Assembly (NCBI RefSeq): GCF_025699295.1
Contig: NZ_JAILWB010000029.1
Location: 1 to 43,594 of the forward strand
Length of the DNA stretch: 43,594 nt
Origin: Hydrogenophaga sp.
GTDB taxonomy: Bacteria > Pseudomonadota > Gammaproteobacteria > Burkholderiales > Burkholderiaceae_C
Direction: 5' to 3'
Part shown: positions 25,208 through 32,473 of the stretch, piece by piece
Numbering within the stretch: position 1 is the stretch's first letter
Layout: the number at the start of each line of letters is the position of its first letter
The notes under the pieces: generated by a model
Database searches by the model: none
What the model was told of the DNA's origin: nothing
The model's input: only the letters and a program-made list of their open reading frames with translations
Position numbers and translations under genes: made by a program

Positions 25208-25713
25208 GCTGTCACTGCCCTGTTGGCCAGGACGGCTCTTGCCAGACGCGTGGCGGCGTCCAGGGCCGGGCTGAGGTAGCCGATGGCGATGCCTTCGGAT
25301 TGCTCGGGCGCCTTGAAGGCGAATCCCGCTTGGGGGCTCTGGGGCGGGCGCAGCACGCTCCAAAGATACGGGCCGTGCCAGTTGTAGCCCGAGGGCAACT
25401 TTCGACGGTTGAAGGGGCCGCGCTCCACAAGCAGGTCGCGCAACTCCAGGTCCGATCGGCCGTAGTACTCGGTGGGCACGAAGACCGGCACCAGGTTGCC
25501 CTGGTCGTCTCGCCCGAGCTTGCCCGAAGAGCGCAAGCGGTAGAAGGTCTTCGTGTGGAAGAACTTCGACTCGCGCCCCGTTGGGGTGCTCGCCCACCAC
25601 AGGAACGTGATGGGCGCCCTGTGCAGATCCGTGTGGATGTAGGGGTGGCGCGTGAAGCCCGAGTCCTTGGCTGAAACCAGGGGCTCGCGCTTGGCGCGTT
25701 CGGTTTCGTTCAT
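25204..25713 (-). CDS. Hypothetical protein, 169 aa, first gene of PP-loop operon
   Basis: ATG with GGAGAC at 8 bases. Basic, aromatic-rich protein (ITFLWWAST, SGYNWHGPYLW) without signal, membrane segments or Cys. No family recognised. It overlaps the PP-loop gene by 4 bases (ATGA), and that tight coupling suggests its product works with the PP-loop enzyme, perhaps in substrate binding (inference). Confidence 0.65.
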   Translation of the reverse strand: MNETERAKREPLVSAKDSGFTRHPYIHTDLHRAPITFLWWASTPTGRESKFFHTKTFYRLRSSGKLGRDDQGNLVPVFVPTEYYGRSDLELRDLLVERGPFNRRKLPSGYNWHGPYLWSVLRPPQSPQAGFAFKAPEQSEGIAIGYLSPALDAATRLARAVLANRAVTA

Positions 25714-25741
25714 GGGTGTCTCCGGTGTGGACGAACCCATG

Positions 25742-25753
25742 GCCCGCGCGGGC
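25742..25753 (-). promoter_or_regulatory. Leader hairpin/palindrome
   Basis: GCCCGCGCGGGC, a perfect 12-base palindrome 29 bases upstream of the first gene of the PP-loop operon, ahead of its ribosome-binding site. Confidence 0.45.
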
Positions 25754-25866
25754 TGTTGGGGCCCGTCCGGGTGGTTGAAGGTGCTGCAGGCCGAAGTTGG
25801 CCCAGCACATAGCGCCAGTTGGCGGTATTGAGGGGATTCTGCCGGGTGTGGACGCCGCCCGCGAGT

Positions 25867-25878
25867 GAATCGGTCCAG
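25867..25878 (-). repeat. Shared upstream motif, copy 2
   Basis: GAATCGGTCCAG, about 155 bases upstream of the first gene of the PP-loop operon. Confidence 0.45.
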
Positions 25879-25954
25879 TTTCGGTCGGGCCTTCGCGGCA
25901 ATCTGCATGCCGCCCGGCCGCGACAGCTACGGGTGAGCTTGCGTGCCTTTTGAC

Positions 25955-26365
25955 CTATGTGGGCCCTAGTACGTGTTCCCTCACACGGAACACCTCCACG
26001 CCCACCTCGGCGCAGTCAGGGTACACGTCTGGCTTGCTCGTCTGCACTCGCACCGCACGCACGCCGTCGTTCGCGAGCAGCTTGCTGGCGATGTCATCGC
26101 ACAGGGTTTCCTGCAGGCCGATGTGCCCGCGCGCGATCCGAGCAGCAACCACGTCGCGCACGAAGTCGTAGTCCACCACTTCGGTGATCTGGTCATGCTT
26201 CGGAGTGGAGGCCACCAGGGGGACGTACAGGTCGACATCGATCCAGATGCGCTGAGGTGCTGCTTTCTCGAAATCGTGAATTCCAATATCGACCAGCACC
26301 TCATGGCGGCGTAGAAAGAGGCGGCGGCAATCGCTCAGCTGAGGGTTGGGTAACACGTAGCTCAT
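25955..26365 (-). CDS. folB: Dihydroneopterin aldolase family protein, 136 aa
   Basis: FolB splits dihydroneopterin (and epimerises it) in folate synthesis. The family pattern is clear: VDIGIHDFEKAAPQ near the N-terminus, a Tyr in VVDYDFV, Glu in GLQETLCDDIA and the catalytic Lys in QTSKPDVYPDC, followed by AEVGVEVFR. Length is typical. Last gene of a four-gene minus-strand operon; it overlaps the FolM-like gene by 4 bases (ATGA). FolX, a paralogue acting on the triphosphate, is the main alternative. Confidence 0.88.
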   Translation of the reverse strand: MSYVLPNPQLSDCRRLFLRRHEVLVDIGIHDFEKAAPQRIWIDVDLYVPLVASTPKHDQITEVVDYDFVRDVVAARIARGHIGLQETLCDDIASKLLANDGVRAVRVQTSKPDVYPDCAEVGVEVFRVREHVLGPT

Positions 26366-27150
26366 GCAGGCAATCTGCTTTGCAACAACTCATCGACGAC
26401 GAACATGACATCGCGAGGCAGGGGCACCAGATGCTGGCCGTTGTCGACGTTGACGACGGTCCCGGTGATTCCTGTCGTTTCCGCCAGGAATCGGCATGTG
26501 CGCGCAACGTCTTGTGGATCGGTCACGCGGCGCAGCAGGTTCACGCGCCCGGCGCGCTCAAAATTCCCAGGCTCCTGAGGGCCGCTGAGGTACATCAACC
26601 CTGGCGACACGCCGCAGACGCGCACCGCGGGCGCCAGCGCCTGAGCCTGCAGGGCAACCGAGCGCTCCAGAGCCAGCTTGGACACCGTGTAGGAGAAGTA
26701 GTCCGGATTGAGGTTGTGCACCTTCTGGTCCAGCACGTGCAGAACGCAGGAGTCTGGGAGCGGGTTTTCCCGCCGGTGCCGCGCGAGTTCGCGCCCCAGC
26801 AACAGGGGAGCGATGAGGTTGACCTCTAGCTGGGCGCGCGCCAAGTCGGGATCGAAGTCAACGCCACTATCGGGCTCAAAGCTCGAAGCGTTGTTGACGA
26901 TGGCACGTAGTGGCCCTGCCTGCGCTTCGATCCGAGAGACCATGGCAACGACCTGTGCCTGGTTGCTGAGGTCGGCCTGGACAGTTTCTACGTCGAACTC
27001 CTTGCCATTGAGTTCTTCGGCCAGCGCATTCGCAGCTGCGCCCGACTTGCCGTGGTGACACCACACCTGCCAGCCAGCCTCTGCGAAACACCTCACCAAC
27101 TGAGCACCCAAGCGATGGGCACCTCCGGTCACAAGCACTCTCGGTTTCAC
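26362..27150 (-). CDS. folM: Pteridine reductase-type SDR oxidoreductase (FolM/PTR1-like), 262 aa
   Basis: Short-chain dehydrogenase that reduces dihydropterins with NADPH. Nucleotide-binding TGGAHRLG at 9-16, the PTR1-like HHGKSGAAANAL after strand 2 (NADPH preference), NNAS, and catalytic Tyr-x3-Lys in SYTVSK are all present. The C-terminus (GTVVNVDNGQHL) fits FolM. GTG start. It couples directly to FolB downstream and follows the flavoprotein gene by 32 bases. FolM/PTR1 enzymes can partly replace dihydrofolate reductase, so a role in antifolate tolerance is conceivable but not shown. Confidence 0.85.
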   Translation of the reverse strand: MKPRVLVTGGAHRLGAQLVRCFAEAGWQVWCHHGKSGAAANALAEELNGKEFDVETVQADLSNQAQVVAMVSRIEAQAGPLRAIVNNASSFEPDSGVDFDPDLARAQLEVNLIAPLLLGRELARHRRENPLPDSCVLHVLDQKVHNLNPDYFSYTVSKLALERSVALQAQALAPAVRVCGVSPGLMYLSGPQEPGNFERAGRVNLLRRVTDPQDVARTCRFLAETTGITGTVVNVDNGQHLVPLPRDVMFVVDELLQSRLPA

Positions 27151-27182
27151 TGGGTTTCCCGCATTCGAGCCATACCTGGGTT

Positions 27183-28121
27183 TCAGGTCGCAGCCATTGC
27201 GGCAACTCGCCCCAGGCGTTTGACTGCACCAAGAAACTGGGAGGCTTTGCTGGCTTCCATGCGCCGCTGGATGGCCTTGGCCGCCACCACGCCGTCAGCC
27301 ATCGAGGTGACGCAGCAAGGGTGAGCGCGCTGGGCAATCTCGCCAATGGCGTACACACGATCGATGCTGGTCATGCAATCCTTATCGGTGAACACGAAGC
27401 CGTCAGAACGCATGAGTGGCTCCAGACCCATCAGCGCAGACTTGTGCGCCTCATAGCCGTAGAGCACCACGACCACATCGTAGTGCTCGCCATTGACCAG
27501 ATTGCGGTCCGCATCGGTGGTGTACGAACCAACGTGGATGTCGTCAGGGCTTGCACCTTCCAGCATCTCGGCGCGCGCGCGGAGGCTTCTTGCGTAGACA
27601 TGCACCAGCGACGCCCCGCGATTCTTGATGAAGCGGTAGTTCTCAAGCGCACTGTCTCCACCGCCGAGAATGGCAACCCTTTGCCCCGTGAAGTCCGAAC
27701 TGGCGACGGCAGGGCCAGGCCCCACCAAGAGTCCGATGCGGGCGGCAAAGCCCGCGCCTTTGGGTTTCACACCGCCCGCCAGAACGAGGAATGATGCCTT
27801 GATCACCTCGTCGGCATCTGTCCTGATGGTGATGCCGTCATGGTTGAGTGTGGCTTCTGCGGCCGTGGTCGACATCCGGGTCTGCACTTCGTGGCGTTCA
27901 ATGTTCGCCTGCAGCGCTGCAGCAACGTCTTTGCCGTGGGCGTTGGCCGATGTCGCGATCCAAGTGTTGGTATATGCGTTGAGCAGCTGCAACCCCCCGC
28001 AAATCTCGTTCTTCTCTATCAGAACCGGGTTGAAGCCGAGCTGTTTGAGCCAAATGGCACATGACACGCCCGCGGGTCCGCCGCCGACAATGGCGACATC
28101 AAACTTTGCCGGCTTGGTCAC
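27183..28121 (-). CDS. Thioredoxin-reductase-like FAD/NAD(P) oxidoreductase without CxxC, 312 aa
   Basis: FAD-binding IVGGGPAG near residue 10, NAD(P)-binding ILGGGDSALEN at mid-protein, and the C-terminal FAD motif YAIGEIAQ. The redox CxxC found between the domains in true thioredoxin reductase is absent, as in TrxR-like ferredoxin/flavodoxin-NADP reductases; the electron acceptor is therefore not thioredoxin by the usual mechanism. GTG start overlapping the upstream gene by 4 bases (GTGA). Part of the pterin operon, perhaps supplying or recycling a reduced pterin (inference). Confidence 0.82.
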   Translation of the reverse strand: MTKPAKFDVAIVGGGPAGVSCAIWLKQLGFNPVLIEKNEICGGLQLLNAYTNTWIATSANAHGKDVAAALQANIERHEVQTRMSTTAAEATLNHDGITIRTDADEVIKASFLVLAGGVKPKGAGFAARIGLLVGPGPAVASSDFTGQRVAILGGGDSALENYRFIKNRGASLVHVYARSLRARAEMLEGASPDDIHVGSYTTDADRNLVNGEHYDVVVVLYGYEAHKSALMGLEPLMRSDGFVFTDKDCMTSIDRVYAIGEIAQRAHPCCVTSMADGVVAAKAIQRRMEASKASQFLGAVKRLGRVAAMAAT

Positions 28122-28366
28122 TTCGTGCCCTCGCTGGGCTGGCCGGAAGCATCGGCGGGACTGGGCGCGATCCAGACACGATTCCAACGGCCCGCGCCAT
28201 ACACCTCGATGGGCTTGCCGCAAGTCTTCAGCACCAGAAATCCGTCGCAGACGTCTGCACTCGTGGCCTTGCGATGTTCGGACGCTTTACCAAGCGCGTC
28301 TTCGACATGGATATAGGCGCCCTGGGCTTCAACTTGCAGTGCGATGTTGTTCGGTCTTTCACTCAT
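28118..28366 (-). CDS. Small hypothetical protein, first gene of the pterin operon, 82 aa
   Basis: ATG at 28366 (MSERPNN) is chosen for its GAGAG six bases upstream; a TTG four codons earlier is the alternative. Soluble, with two Cys (DVCDG, KTCGK) and a Trp-rich C-terminal half. No family recognised. The 4-base overlap with the flavoprotein gene implies coupling; it could be a partner or redox carrier of the flavoprotein (inference). Confidence 0.55.
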   Translation of the reverse strand: MSERPNNIALQVEAQGAYIHVEDALGKASEHRKATSADVCDGFLVLKTCGKPIEVYGAGRWNRVWIAPSPADASGQPSEGTK

Positions 28367-28427
28367 TTCGGCTCTCAATTCCTGATCTGTCTGCCCGGCT
28401 TGCGCTCACCTGCGCCAACGCCGCTGA

Positions 28428-28441
28428 CCATGTGCACATGG
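28428..28441 (-). promoter_or_regulatory. Perfect palindrome upstream of the pterin operon
   Basis: CCATGTGCACATGG, a 14-base perfect palindrome about 60-75 bases upstream of the first start codon. Size and position suit a dimeric repressor or activator site. The rest of 28367-28598 shows no gene. Confidence 0.45.
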
Positions 28442-28598
28442 GATTGTTTTCCCTGGCGCACTAAGTGGCGGGGTGATCTATGAGGTGGTTTCTCCGTGTT
28501 GGATGTGGATGCACGTTTTGAGGCGGCGCGGAGTGAGTGCTTTTGCGTAAATCAACCTGTTTCTGCGCCATTCTTTCGTGCGAGGCACCAAGAAAAAG

Positions 28599-28629
28599 GC
28601 CCGCCGCTGACCAAAGTCAGCGTGCGGGC
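28599..28629 (-). terminator. Intrinsic terminator
   Basis: GCCCGC...GCTGAC (28599-28611) pairs with GTCAGC...GCGGGC (28616-28629), interrupted by small bulges; a T run follows on the minus strand. Ends the 110-residue gene. Confidence 0.85.
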
Positions 28630-28658
28630 ATTGAGTGTTGTGCGACAGGTCGGGCTGC

Positions 28659-28991
28659 TCAGGCGTGGCGCCAGCCGCGATAGGGGTTGAAGACCCACTG
28701 CTTGGGAAGATCCTTGTAGGCCACGTGCAGGACCGCGTCGGGCATTTCTGCGCTCAGCATCGCCTCAAAGGTGACTCGGTTGAGCGCGATGCCAGCCCGC
28801 TGAGCCACGTGCGCGTAGGTCGTGTAGAACAGATCCTCGCAGCGAGCGAAGTAGTCGAGTGGCGCCGGCATGGCCATCTCTCGGGCCATGATCGACTCGG
28901 ATCGGTACAGCACGGCAGCATTGCGCAGCACTTGCACCAAGGAGATGAGCGCGCCACTGGCTGGCACATCGTCTTCGTGTTTGGGGTTCAT
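28659..28991 (-). CDS. Hypothetical protein, 110 aa
   Basis: Helical soluble protein with a central CEDLFYTTYAHVAQRAG and a C-terminal Trp-containing tail (WVFNPYRGWRHA). A GGAAACC sequence lies upstream of the ATG. It is a single-gene unit: leader hairpin upstream, terminator 30 bases downstream. No family recognised. Confidence 0.6.
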   Translation of the reverse strand: MNPKHEDDVPASGALISLVQVLRNAAVLYRSESIMAREMAMPAPLDYFARCEDLFYTTYAHVAQRAGIALNRVTFEAMLSAEMPDAVLHVAYKDLPKQWVFNPYRGWRHA

Positions 28992-29051
28992 CGTTGGTTT
29001 CCGGTCTCTGGGAGAGGCTGGTTGGAAAGGCAGCGCCTCAGTTGGAAAGGG

Positions 29052-29074
29052 CGGGCCTGTGAGGAGCCGGCCCG
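29052..29074 (-). promoter_or_regulatory. Leader hairpin
   Basis: CGGGCC (29052-29057) pairs with GGCCCG (29069-29074), about 60 bases upstream of the 110-residue gene. A GTTGGAAAGG direct repeat lies between hairpin and gene. Confidence 0.4.
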
Positions 29075-29120
29075 TTGATGGTTGGCGCTTCTGAGCGCTC
29101 CGAGACGGCGGCTGCCGTGC

Positions 29121-29459
29121 TCAGTAGTTGAAGGTCATGCTGGTTCGCACCGCAAAGTCGCGATTGCCAAGAGCGCGCACCTGCACGTTGCGATAGGCGC
29201 AGCCGCAGCAGTCGTGCTCATGGCGGCAGCGCGAGCCACCAAGCGTGTCCACCAGTGCTTGCTTGACCATCGCGCGGCTCAGGCCGGGCGCGACGCGCGC
29301 GCGCTGAATGAACACCGGACCGCGGTCATACCCGTTGCCAGGCTCGATCACGCGAGGCTTGGTCAGCTTCATCAGGCCCAGGTAGCGATTGGCATCCAGA
29401 TGGGTCCAGCCCGACGCATAGCGCCAGCTGGTGCGAAGGGGCAGGCCTGCCTTGATCAT
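29121..29459 (-). CDS. Hypothetical protein, 112 aa, Cys/His-rich
   Basis: Contains a CRHEHDCCGCAYR cluster (about residues 78-92) with four Cys and two His, a likely zinc or other metal site. The rest is basic and strand-rich. Its ATG overlaps the stop of the upstream 209-residue gene (ATGA), so the pair is coupled. No family recognised. Confidence 0.6.
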   Translation of the reverse strand: MIKAGLPLRTSWRYASGWTHLDANRYLGLMKLTKPRVIEPGNGYDRGPVFIQRARVAPGLSRAMVKQALVDTLGGSRCRHEHDCCGCAYRNVQVRALGNRDFAVRTSMTFNY

Positions 29460-30085
29460 GCTCGGCCCTCGCCCTCTTCGCTGTCCACGAGATCGGTCTT
29501 GGAGCGCTCGATCTGGTCGACAGCGTATTCCATGGCTGTGCGAAGTACATCTCTGCGGCGTTGCGATGCCGAGAAGTACAAGCCCGCAAAGTCGCCGGTG
29601 GCGACCTGCAGGTGCTCCTGCAGCGGTGCGCACATGGCGTCCAACGCTGCCTCAGCAGCGGCTTGCGCCGCCTCGTTCAGTTCCTTCAGTGCGAGGACGT
29701 CTTCGAGGCTGATCCCGTAGCTCTGCGGCTCCACCTGGAAGTGACTACAGGAGCTCAGGTTCGCATCGACGATTGCAACGCCTGAGGCCGGATCGACAAA
29801 GCCGATCACGGGCTCGCCATCCGGGGTGTCGCAGACGGTCAGCGTCTTGGGTATCAGGTAGATCCGCGCGGGCTTTACGGTGAGCACCCTGTCCGCTGGG
29901 TAGCCGACATGGTCGATGCCTTCGTAGCCGATGACTACCGTCGTGGGCGTCTCGCGCTCGATGTGCGCAACAACGGCGTACTCGCTTCTTGCAATAGGGC
30001 TGCCCACTAGGTATGGGCAACTCTGTAGGTCGACGAGCTCGCCGACCATGATGTCGCACGCTGCCTTCTTGAAAACTTTGGTCAT
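29456..30085 (-). CDS. Hypothetical protein, 209 aa
   Basis: Begins MTKVFKKAACDIM. The N-terminal half is strand-rich (VVAHIERETPTTVVIGYEG; ARIYLIPKTLTVCDTPDG), the second half is an Ala/Glu-rich helical stretch (about 135-165) possibly coiled coil, and the C-terminus is charged. No catalytic motif or membrane segment. First gene of a two-gene unit with the 112-residue Cys/His-rich protein; preceded by a leader hairpin and the shared upstream motif. Confidence 0.6.
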   Translation of the reverse strand: MTKVFKKAACDIMVGELVDLQSCPYLVGSPIARSEYAVVAHIERETPTTVVIGYEGIDHVGYPADRVLTVKPARIYLIPKTLTVCDTPDGEPVIGFVDPASGVAIVDANLSSCSHFQVEPQSYGISLEDVLALKELNEAAQAAAEAALDAMCAPLQEHLQVATGDFAGLYFSASQRRRDVLRTAMEYAVDQIERSKTDLVDSEEGEGRA

Positions 30086-30118
30086 GAGGTCTTCTGTTGA
30101 ATGGCCCCGTGATGCAAG

Positions 30119-30134
30119 CATCCCAAGCGGGATG
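30119..30134 (-). promoter_or_regulatory. Leader hairpin
   Basis: Perfect CATCCC-AAGC-GGGATG stem-loop 34 bases upstream of the 209-residue gene. Confidence 0.45.
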
Positions 30135-30234
30135 GATGCATCCCGGAGGGGTAGATGAGGGTCGGTACTGGACCGACGTACTGGCATGTGCCAAGACCTC
30201 TTGAAGATAGCCAGGAGAGGGTCTGTCGGCAATC

Positions 30235-30246
30235 GATGCGGTCCAG
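30235..30246 (-). repeat. Shared upstream motif, copy 3
   Basis: GATGCGGTCCAG, 150 bases upstream of the 209-residue gene. Immediately beside it lies GGGCAAGAAAAAGGCCGC and a terminator, an arrangement repeated at copy 4. Confidence 0.45.
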
Positions 30247-30260
30247 TTGGGCAAGAAAAA

Positions 30261-30284
30261 GGCCGCTTCCCGGAGGACGCGGCC
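30261..30284 (-). terminator. Intrinsic terminator
   Basis: GGCCGC (30261-30266) pairs with GCGGCC (30279-30284), T run on the minus strand. Ends the 154-residue gene. Confidence 0.8.
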
Positions 30285-30369
30285 TGAAGATCATGGACTT
30301 GCAGTCAGTCGAAGACTACGGATGGAATTGACTTGGTTCGGCGATGTGACGCCCAACGACTCGGCGCAG

Positions 30370-30834
30370 TCAGAACCAGCACCAGAAGCCTGCCCCGATT
30401 GGGTAGACAGTGATGGTTCGTCCGTCGACCGAGATTTGCTCGGATCGGAACTCGCATTCACCGTCCTCATCACCAATGAAGAAGGCATCCAGGTGCTCGT
30501 CGTAGCGCAGATCGGGCATGTGTTCGCAAAGCTGCAGGCCGACATCGAGCTCGAACTGCGGCATCCGCCAGCTGTTCCAGTGAGTACCGTTGTAGAAGCA
30601 CGGGAAGATCGTGCCATCAGGCAGCCAGTCACCGGTCGCGATGCCTGGTGCGTACGGGGGCAGCTCAGTCTGGGTGAATTGGTCGTCGAACTCGGAGACA
30701 CTGAGCATGCGCACGATGCCTCCACCCTGTGCGGTGAAGCGGACGTGTTCGGCGGTGCGTTCGATGACGGTGAAGAGAGCCCCGTTGGCCAGCTTGTAGA
30801 GCGTGTGCGCGGGAGCGTTGTTGATTTCGGTCAT
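30370..30834 (-). CDS. Hypothetical acidic protein, 154 aa
   Basis: Starts MTEINNAPAH; an ATG-like start 12 bases earlier is less likely. Acidic, aromatic-rich product (CFYNGTHWNSWRMP, about 82-95; GAGFWCWF at the very end). Beta-rich pattern, no signal, no membrane segment. No family recognised. Single-gene unit between a leader hairpin and a terminator. Confidence 0.6.
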   Translation of the reverse strand: MTEINNAPAHTLYKLANGALFTVIERTAEHVRFTAQGGGIVRMLSVSEFDDQFTQTELPPYAPGIATGDWLPDGTIFPCFYNGTHWNSWRMPQFELDVGLQLCEHMPDLRYDEHLDAFFIGDEDGECEFRSEQISVDGRTITVYPIGAGFWCWF

Positions 30835-30852
30835 GGTACGTTCCAAAAGATC

Positions 30853-30883
30853 GGGCCATGCCTCCCCAACCGGAAGGTGGCCC
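30853..30883 (-). promoter_or_regulatory. Leader hairpin
   Basis: GGGCCA (30853-30858) pairs with TGGCCC (30878-30883), about 20 bases upstream of the 154-residue gene. Confidence 0.35.
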
Positions 30884-30973
30884 AGTTGTGGGAAGAGGAA
30901 GGCATGGTGGACCCATGCGACTGCGGTGTGCAGTGGTGACGCGATTGTCTGGAGCGTGTGCGGCTTCGTCCAA

Positions 30974-30986
30974 CGAATCGGTCTAG
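30974..30986 (-). repeat. Shared upstream motif, copy 4
   Basis: CGAATCGGTCTAG, 140-150 bases upstream of the 154-residue gene, followed by GCAAGAAAAAAAGCCGC and a terminator as at copy 3. Confidence 0.45.
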
Positions 30987-30995
30987 CAAGAAAAA

Positions 30996-31021
30996 AAGCC
31001 GCGGCCCGGAGGCGGCGGCTT
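30996..31021 (-). terminator. Intrinsic terminator
   Basis: AAGCCGC (30996-31002) pairs with GCGGCTT (31015-31021), long T run on the minus strand. About 170 bases downstream of the 114-residue gene; the stretch between may once have carried a small basic gene. Confidence 0.8.
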
Positions 31022-31087
31022 TGGCAATGGCCTAGATCCGCTTTGCTTGTCGACTTGCGAGCCGCGGGCGCAGTGCGCTCCGCTAGA

Positions 31088-31189
31088 TTGCTCAGTTGGT
31101 GGCTTTGCGGGCGCGGGACGCCTTCGGTGCTGGCTTGTGGCTAGGGCAGCGCGGTCGAGCTTCTTTTTCGGGTCGATGTTCGCTGCCAC
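31088..31189 (-). pseudogene. Possible frameshifted remnant of a small basic protein (weak)
   Basis: From a GTG at 31189 the frame reads MAANIDPKKKLDRAAL. A single-base shift after that point gives KPAPKASRARKATN and a stop, a Lys/Ala/Arg-rich end like a short nucleoid-type protein. Without the shift the frame runs on as Arg/Pro/Gly-rich text up to the terminator. No clear ribosome-binding site. May be chance. Confidence 0.2.
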
Positions 31190-31191
31190 GT

Positions 31192-31536
31192 TCAGCGTAC
31201 AAGCTTCAGGCCCGGCGCGTTCTGGGGTGGCTTGCCTTCGAAATCCTGCAGTTGTTCATCGGTGGGCCACTCGCCGTGCACCTTGACATAGGCCAGCCGG
31301 CGTTGGTCGGCTGGGAAGTTGAGTTGCCCATCGGGGCCGAACTTGATGTCTTCGCAGGCCATAGCGTGCATCCAGCCCACACCATCAGTGTTCTCAGCCT
31401 GGTGGTGAGCAGCGCCCAACTCGCACATGGCGTCGAACTCACGCGGCGTGCGCGGCTGCCATGGCGCTCGGGTGATGCGCTGAAACTGCAGCCATTCGAC
31501 CTGGCTCATGCTGAGCGCCCCTTCGGACACGATCAT
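31192..31536 (-). CDS. Hypothetical protein, 114 aa
   Basis: ATG with CAGGAG eight bases upstream. Soluble; a helical N-terminal half (MSQVEWLQFQRITRAP), a His/Cys-containing middle (MCELGAAHHQ) and a C-terminal WPTDEQLQDFEGKPP that looks like a short helix-turn. No family recognised. Leader hairpin upstream. Confidence 0.55.
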   Translation of the reverse strand: MIVSEGALSMSQVEWLQFQRITRAPWQPRTPREFDAMCELGAAHHQAENTDGVGWMHAMACEDIKFGPDGQLNFPADQRRLAYVKVHGEWPTDEQLQDFEGKPPQNAPGLKLVR

Positions 31537-31563
31537 GTCAATCTCCTGTTGCTCGGGATGGCA

Positions 31564-31578
31564 GGGAGGCTTCCTCCC
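31564..31578 (-). promoter_or_regulatory. Leader hairpin
   Basis: GGGAGG-CTT-CCTCCC, 28 bases upstream of the 114-residue gene. GCAGGG/CCCTGC (31561-31566/31581-31586) is an alternative pairing that uses the same bases. Confidence 0.45.
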
Positions 31579-31643
31579 GACCCTGCGGTCATCCTATAGC
31601 GGCTTTGGCTACATTCAAGGCGCTGCTTTGTGGTGACGTGCTT

Positions 31644-31889
31644 TCACCAAAGGTGGCGCAAGTGCTCAACGAGCTGGTAGTTCAGGTAGAGGACGCCCAG
31701 TACTACGACGATCTCTACCCACTCTGGCAGCTGATCCGTCCAGGTCCTGATGCCCGGTCTACCCATCAGCCATGGCACCGCGAAAATGGGCCAGGTCAGG
31801 GGGATCAGCAGCAACATCAGGAGCATGAATATGTCGTAGTTTGGGGGGCGGTAGCGCTTGACCATCAGCTCATGGTATCGCCGCGCCAT
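31644..31889 (-). CDS. Small membrane protein, 81 aa
   Basis: ATG (MARRYHELM) with GGGAGG about 10 bases upstream. Basic N-terminus followed by two membrane segments at about residues 20-42 and 57-75. No cysteine or catalytic motif. No family recognised. Confidence 0.55.
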   Translation of the reverse strand: MARRYHELMVKRYRPPNYDIFMLLMLLLIPLTWPIFAVPWLMGRPGIRTWTDQLPEWVEIVVVLGVLYLNYQLVEHLRHLW

Positions 31890-31910
31890 GCCAAACTGCC
31901 TCCCACAAAA

Positions 31911-31940
31911 GCAAAAGGCCACCCGAGGGTGGCCTTTTGC
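31911..31940. terminator. Strong bidirectional terminator
   Basis: GCAAAAGGCCACCC (31911-31924) pairs with GGTGGCCTTTTGC (31928-31940); the stem itself supplies the A and T runs on both strands. Ends the 98-residue gene on the minus strand. Confidence 0.85.
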
Positions 31941-31951
31941 ATTCGTGCGTC

Positions 31952-32248
31952 TCAGTGGACGACCTTCTTGCTGAACAGCGCGGCAACTTGGCGGCGCTGA
32001 CCGTACAGGAAGACTTCGAGCTTCTCACGCACCCAGCCCGGCAGGGAGGGAGCATCGAGCGCTTGGACCAGCACCATGCGGTGGCCTTTGTCCATCACGG
32101 CGTCGAACAGGGCTTGCACTGCGTCCTCACCACCGTGTTGGATGGCGAGGTCGATGGCGCGACCCGGTTTTTCGGCCAGGGACTTCACGATGAAGTCCAT
32201 GTGGTCAAGGGCGGAAGCGTAGTCCGTGTCGTATGCGGCGTTCATCAT
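31952..32248 (-). CDS. Hypothetical protein, 98 aa
   Basis: Starts MMNAAYDTD with GGAGATTG upstream. All-helical appearance, with GGEDAVQALFDAVMDKGHRM in the middle and a basic C-terminus (GQRRQVAALFSKKVVH). No motif or family recognised. Single-gene unit with a hairpin leader and a strong terminator 10 bases downstream. Confidence 0.6.
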   Translation of the reverse strand: MMNAAYDTDYASALDHMDFIVKSLAEKPGRAIDLAIQHGGEDAVQALFDAVMDKGHRMVLVQALDAPSLPGWVREKLEVFLYGQRRQVAALFSKKVVH

Positions 32249-32300
32249 GTCTCAATCTCCATTAAAGGGAAAGAAGACAGGTTCCACATACGTCCCAGAT

Positions 32301-32316
32301 GGGAACCGTGGTTCCC
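32301..32316 (-). promoter_or_regulatory. Leader hairpin
   Basis: Perfect GGGAACC-GT-GGTTCCC, about 53 bases upstream of the 98-residue gene. Between this unit and the bactofilin stop at 32474 there is a second hairpin (CGCCTG 32392-32397 / CAGGCG 32405-32410) without a T run. Confidence 0.45.
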
Positions 32317-32473
32317 GTCCGGGTGGGTGAATGCCGGCGCTGGGCCGACGAATTGGAGCTAACTCCAAAGGTGAGAGGATTTGAACAGGCCCGCCTGGTT
32401 CTGTCAGGCGTGCGTGTCCAGTTTTGCCGCGCGCATGTGCAACAGTGTGTTTCTGCTTCTGCGCGAGGACTGC

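Noticed and set aside
27183..28121. True thioredoxin reductase
   Set aside because: The redox-active CxxC is missing.
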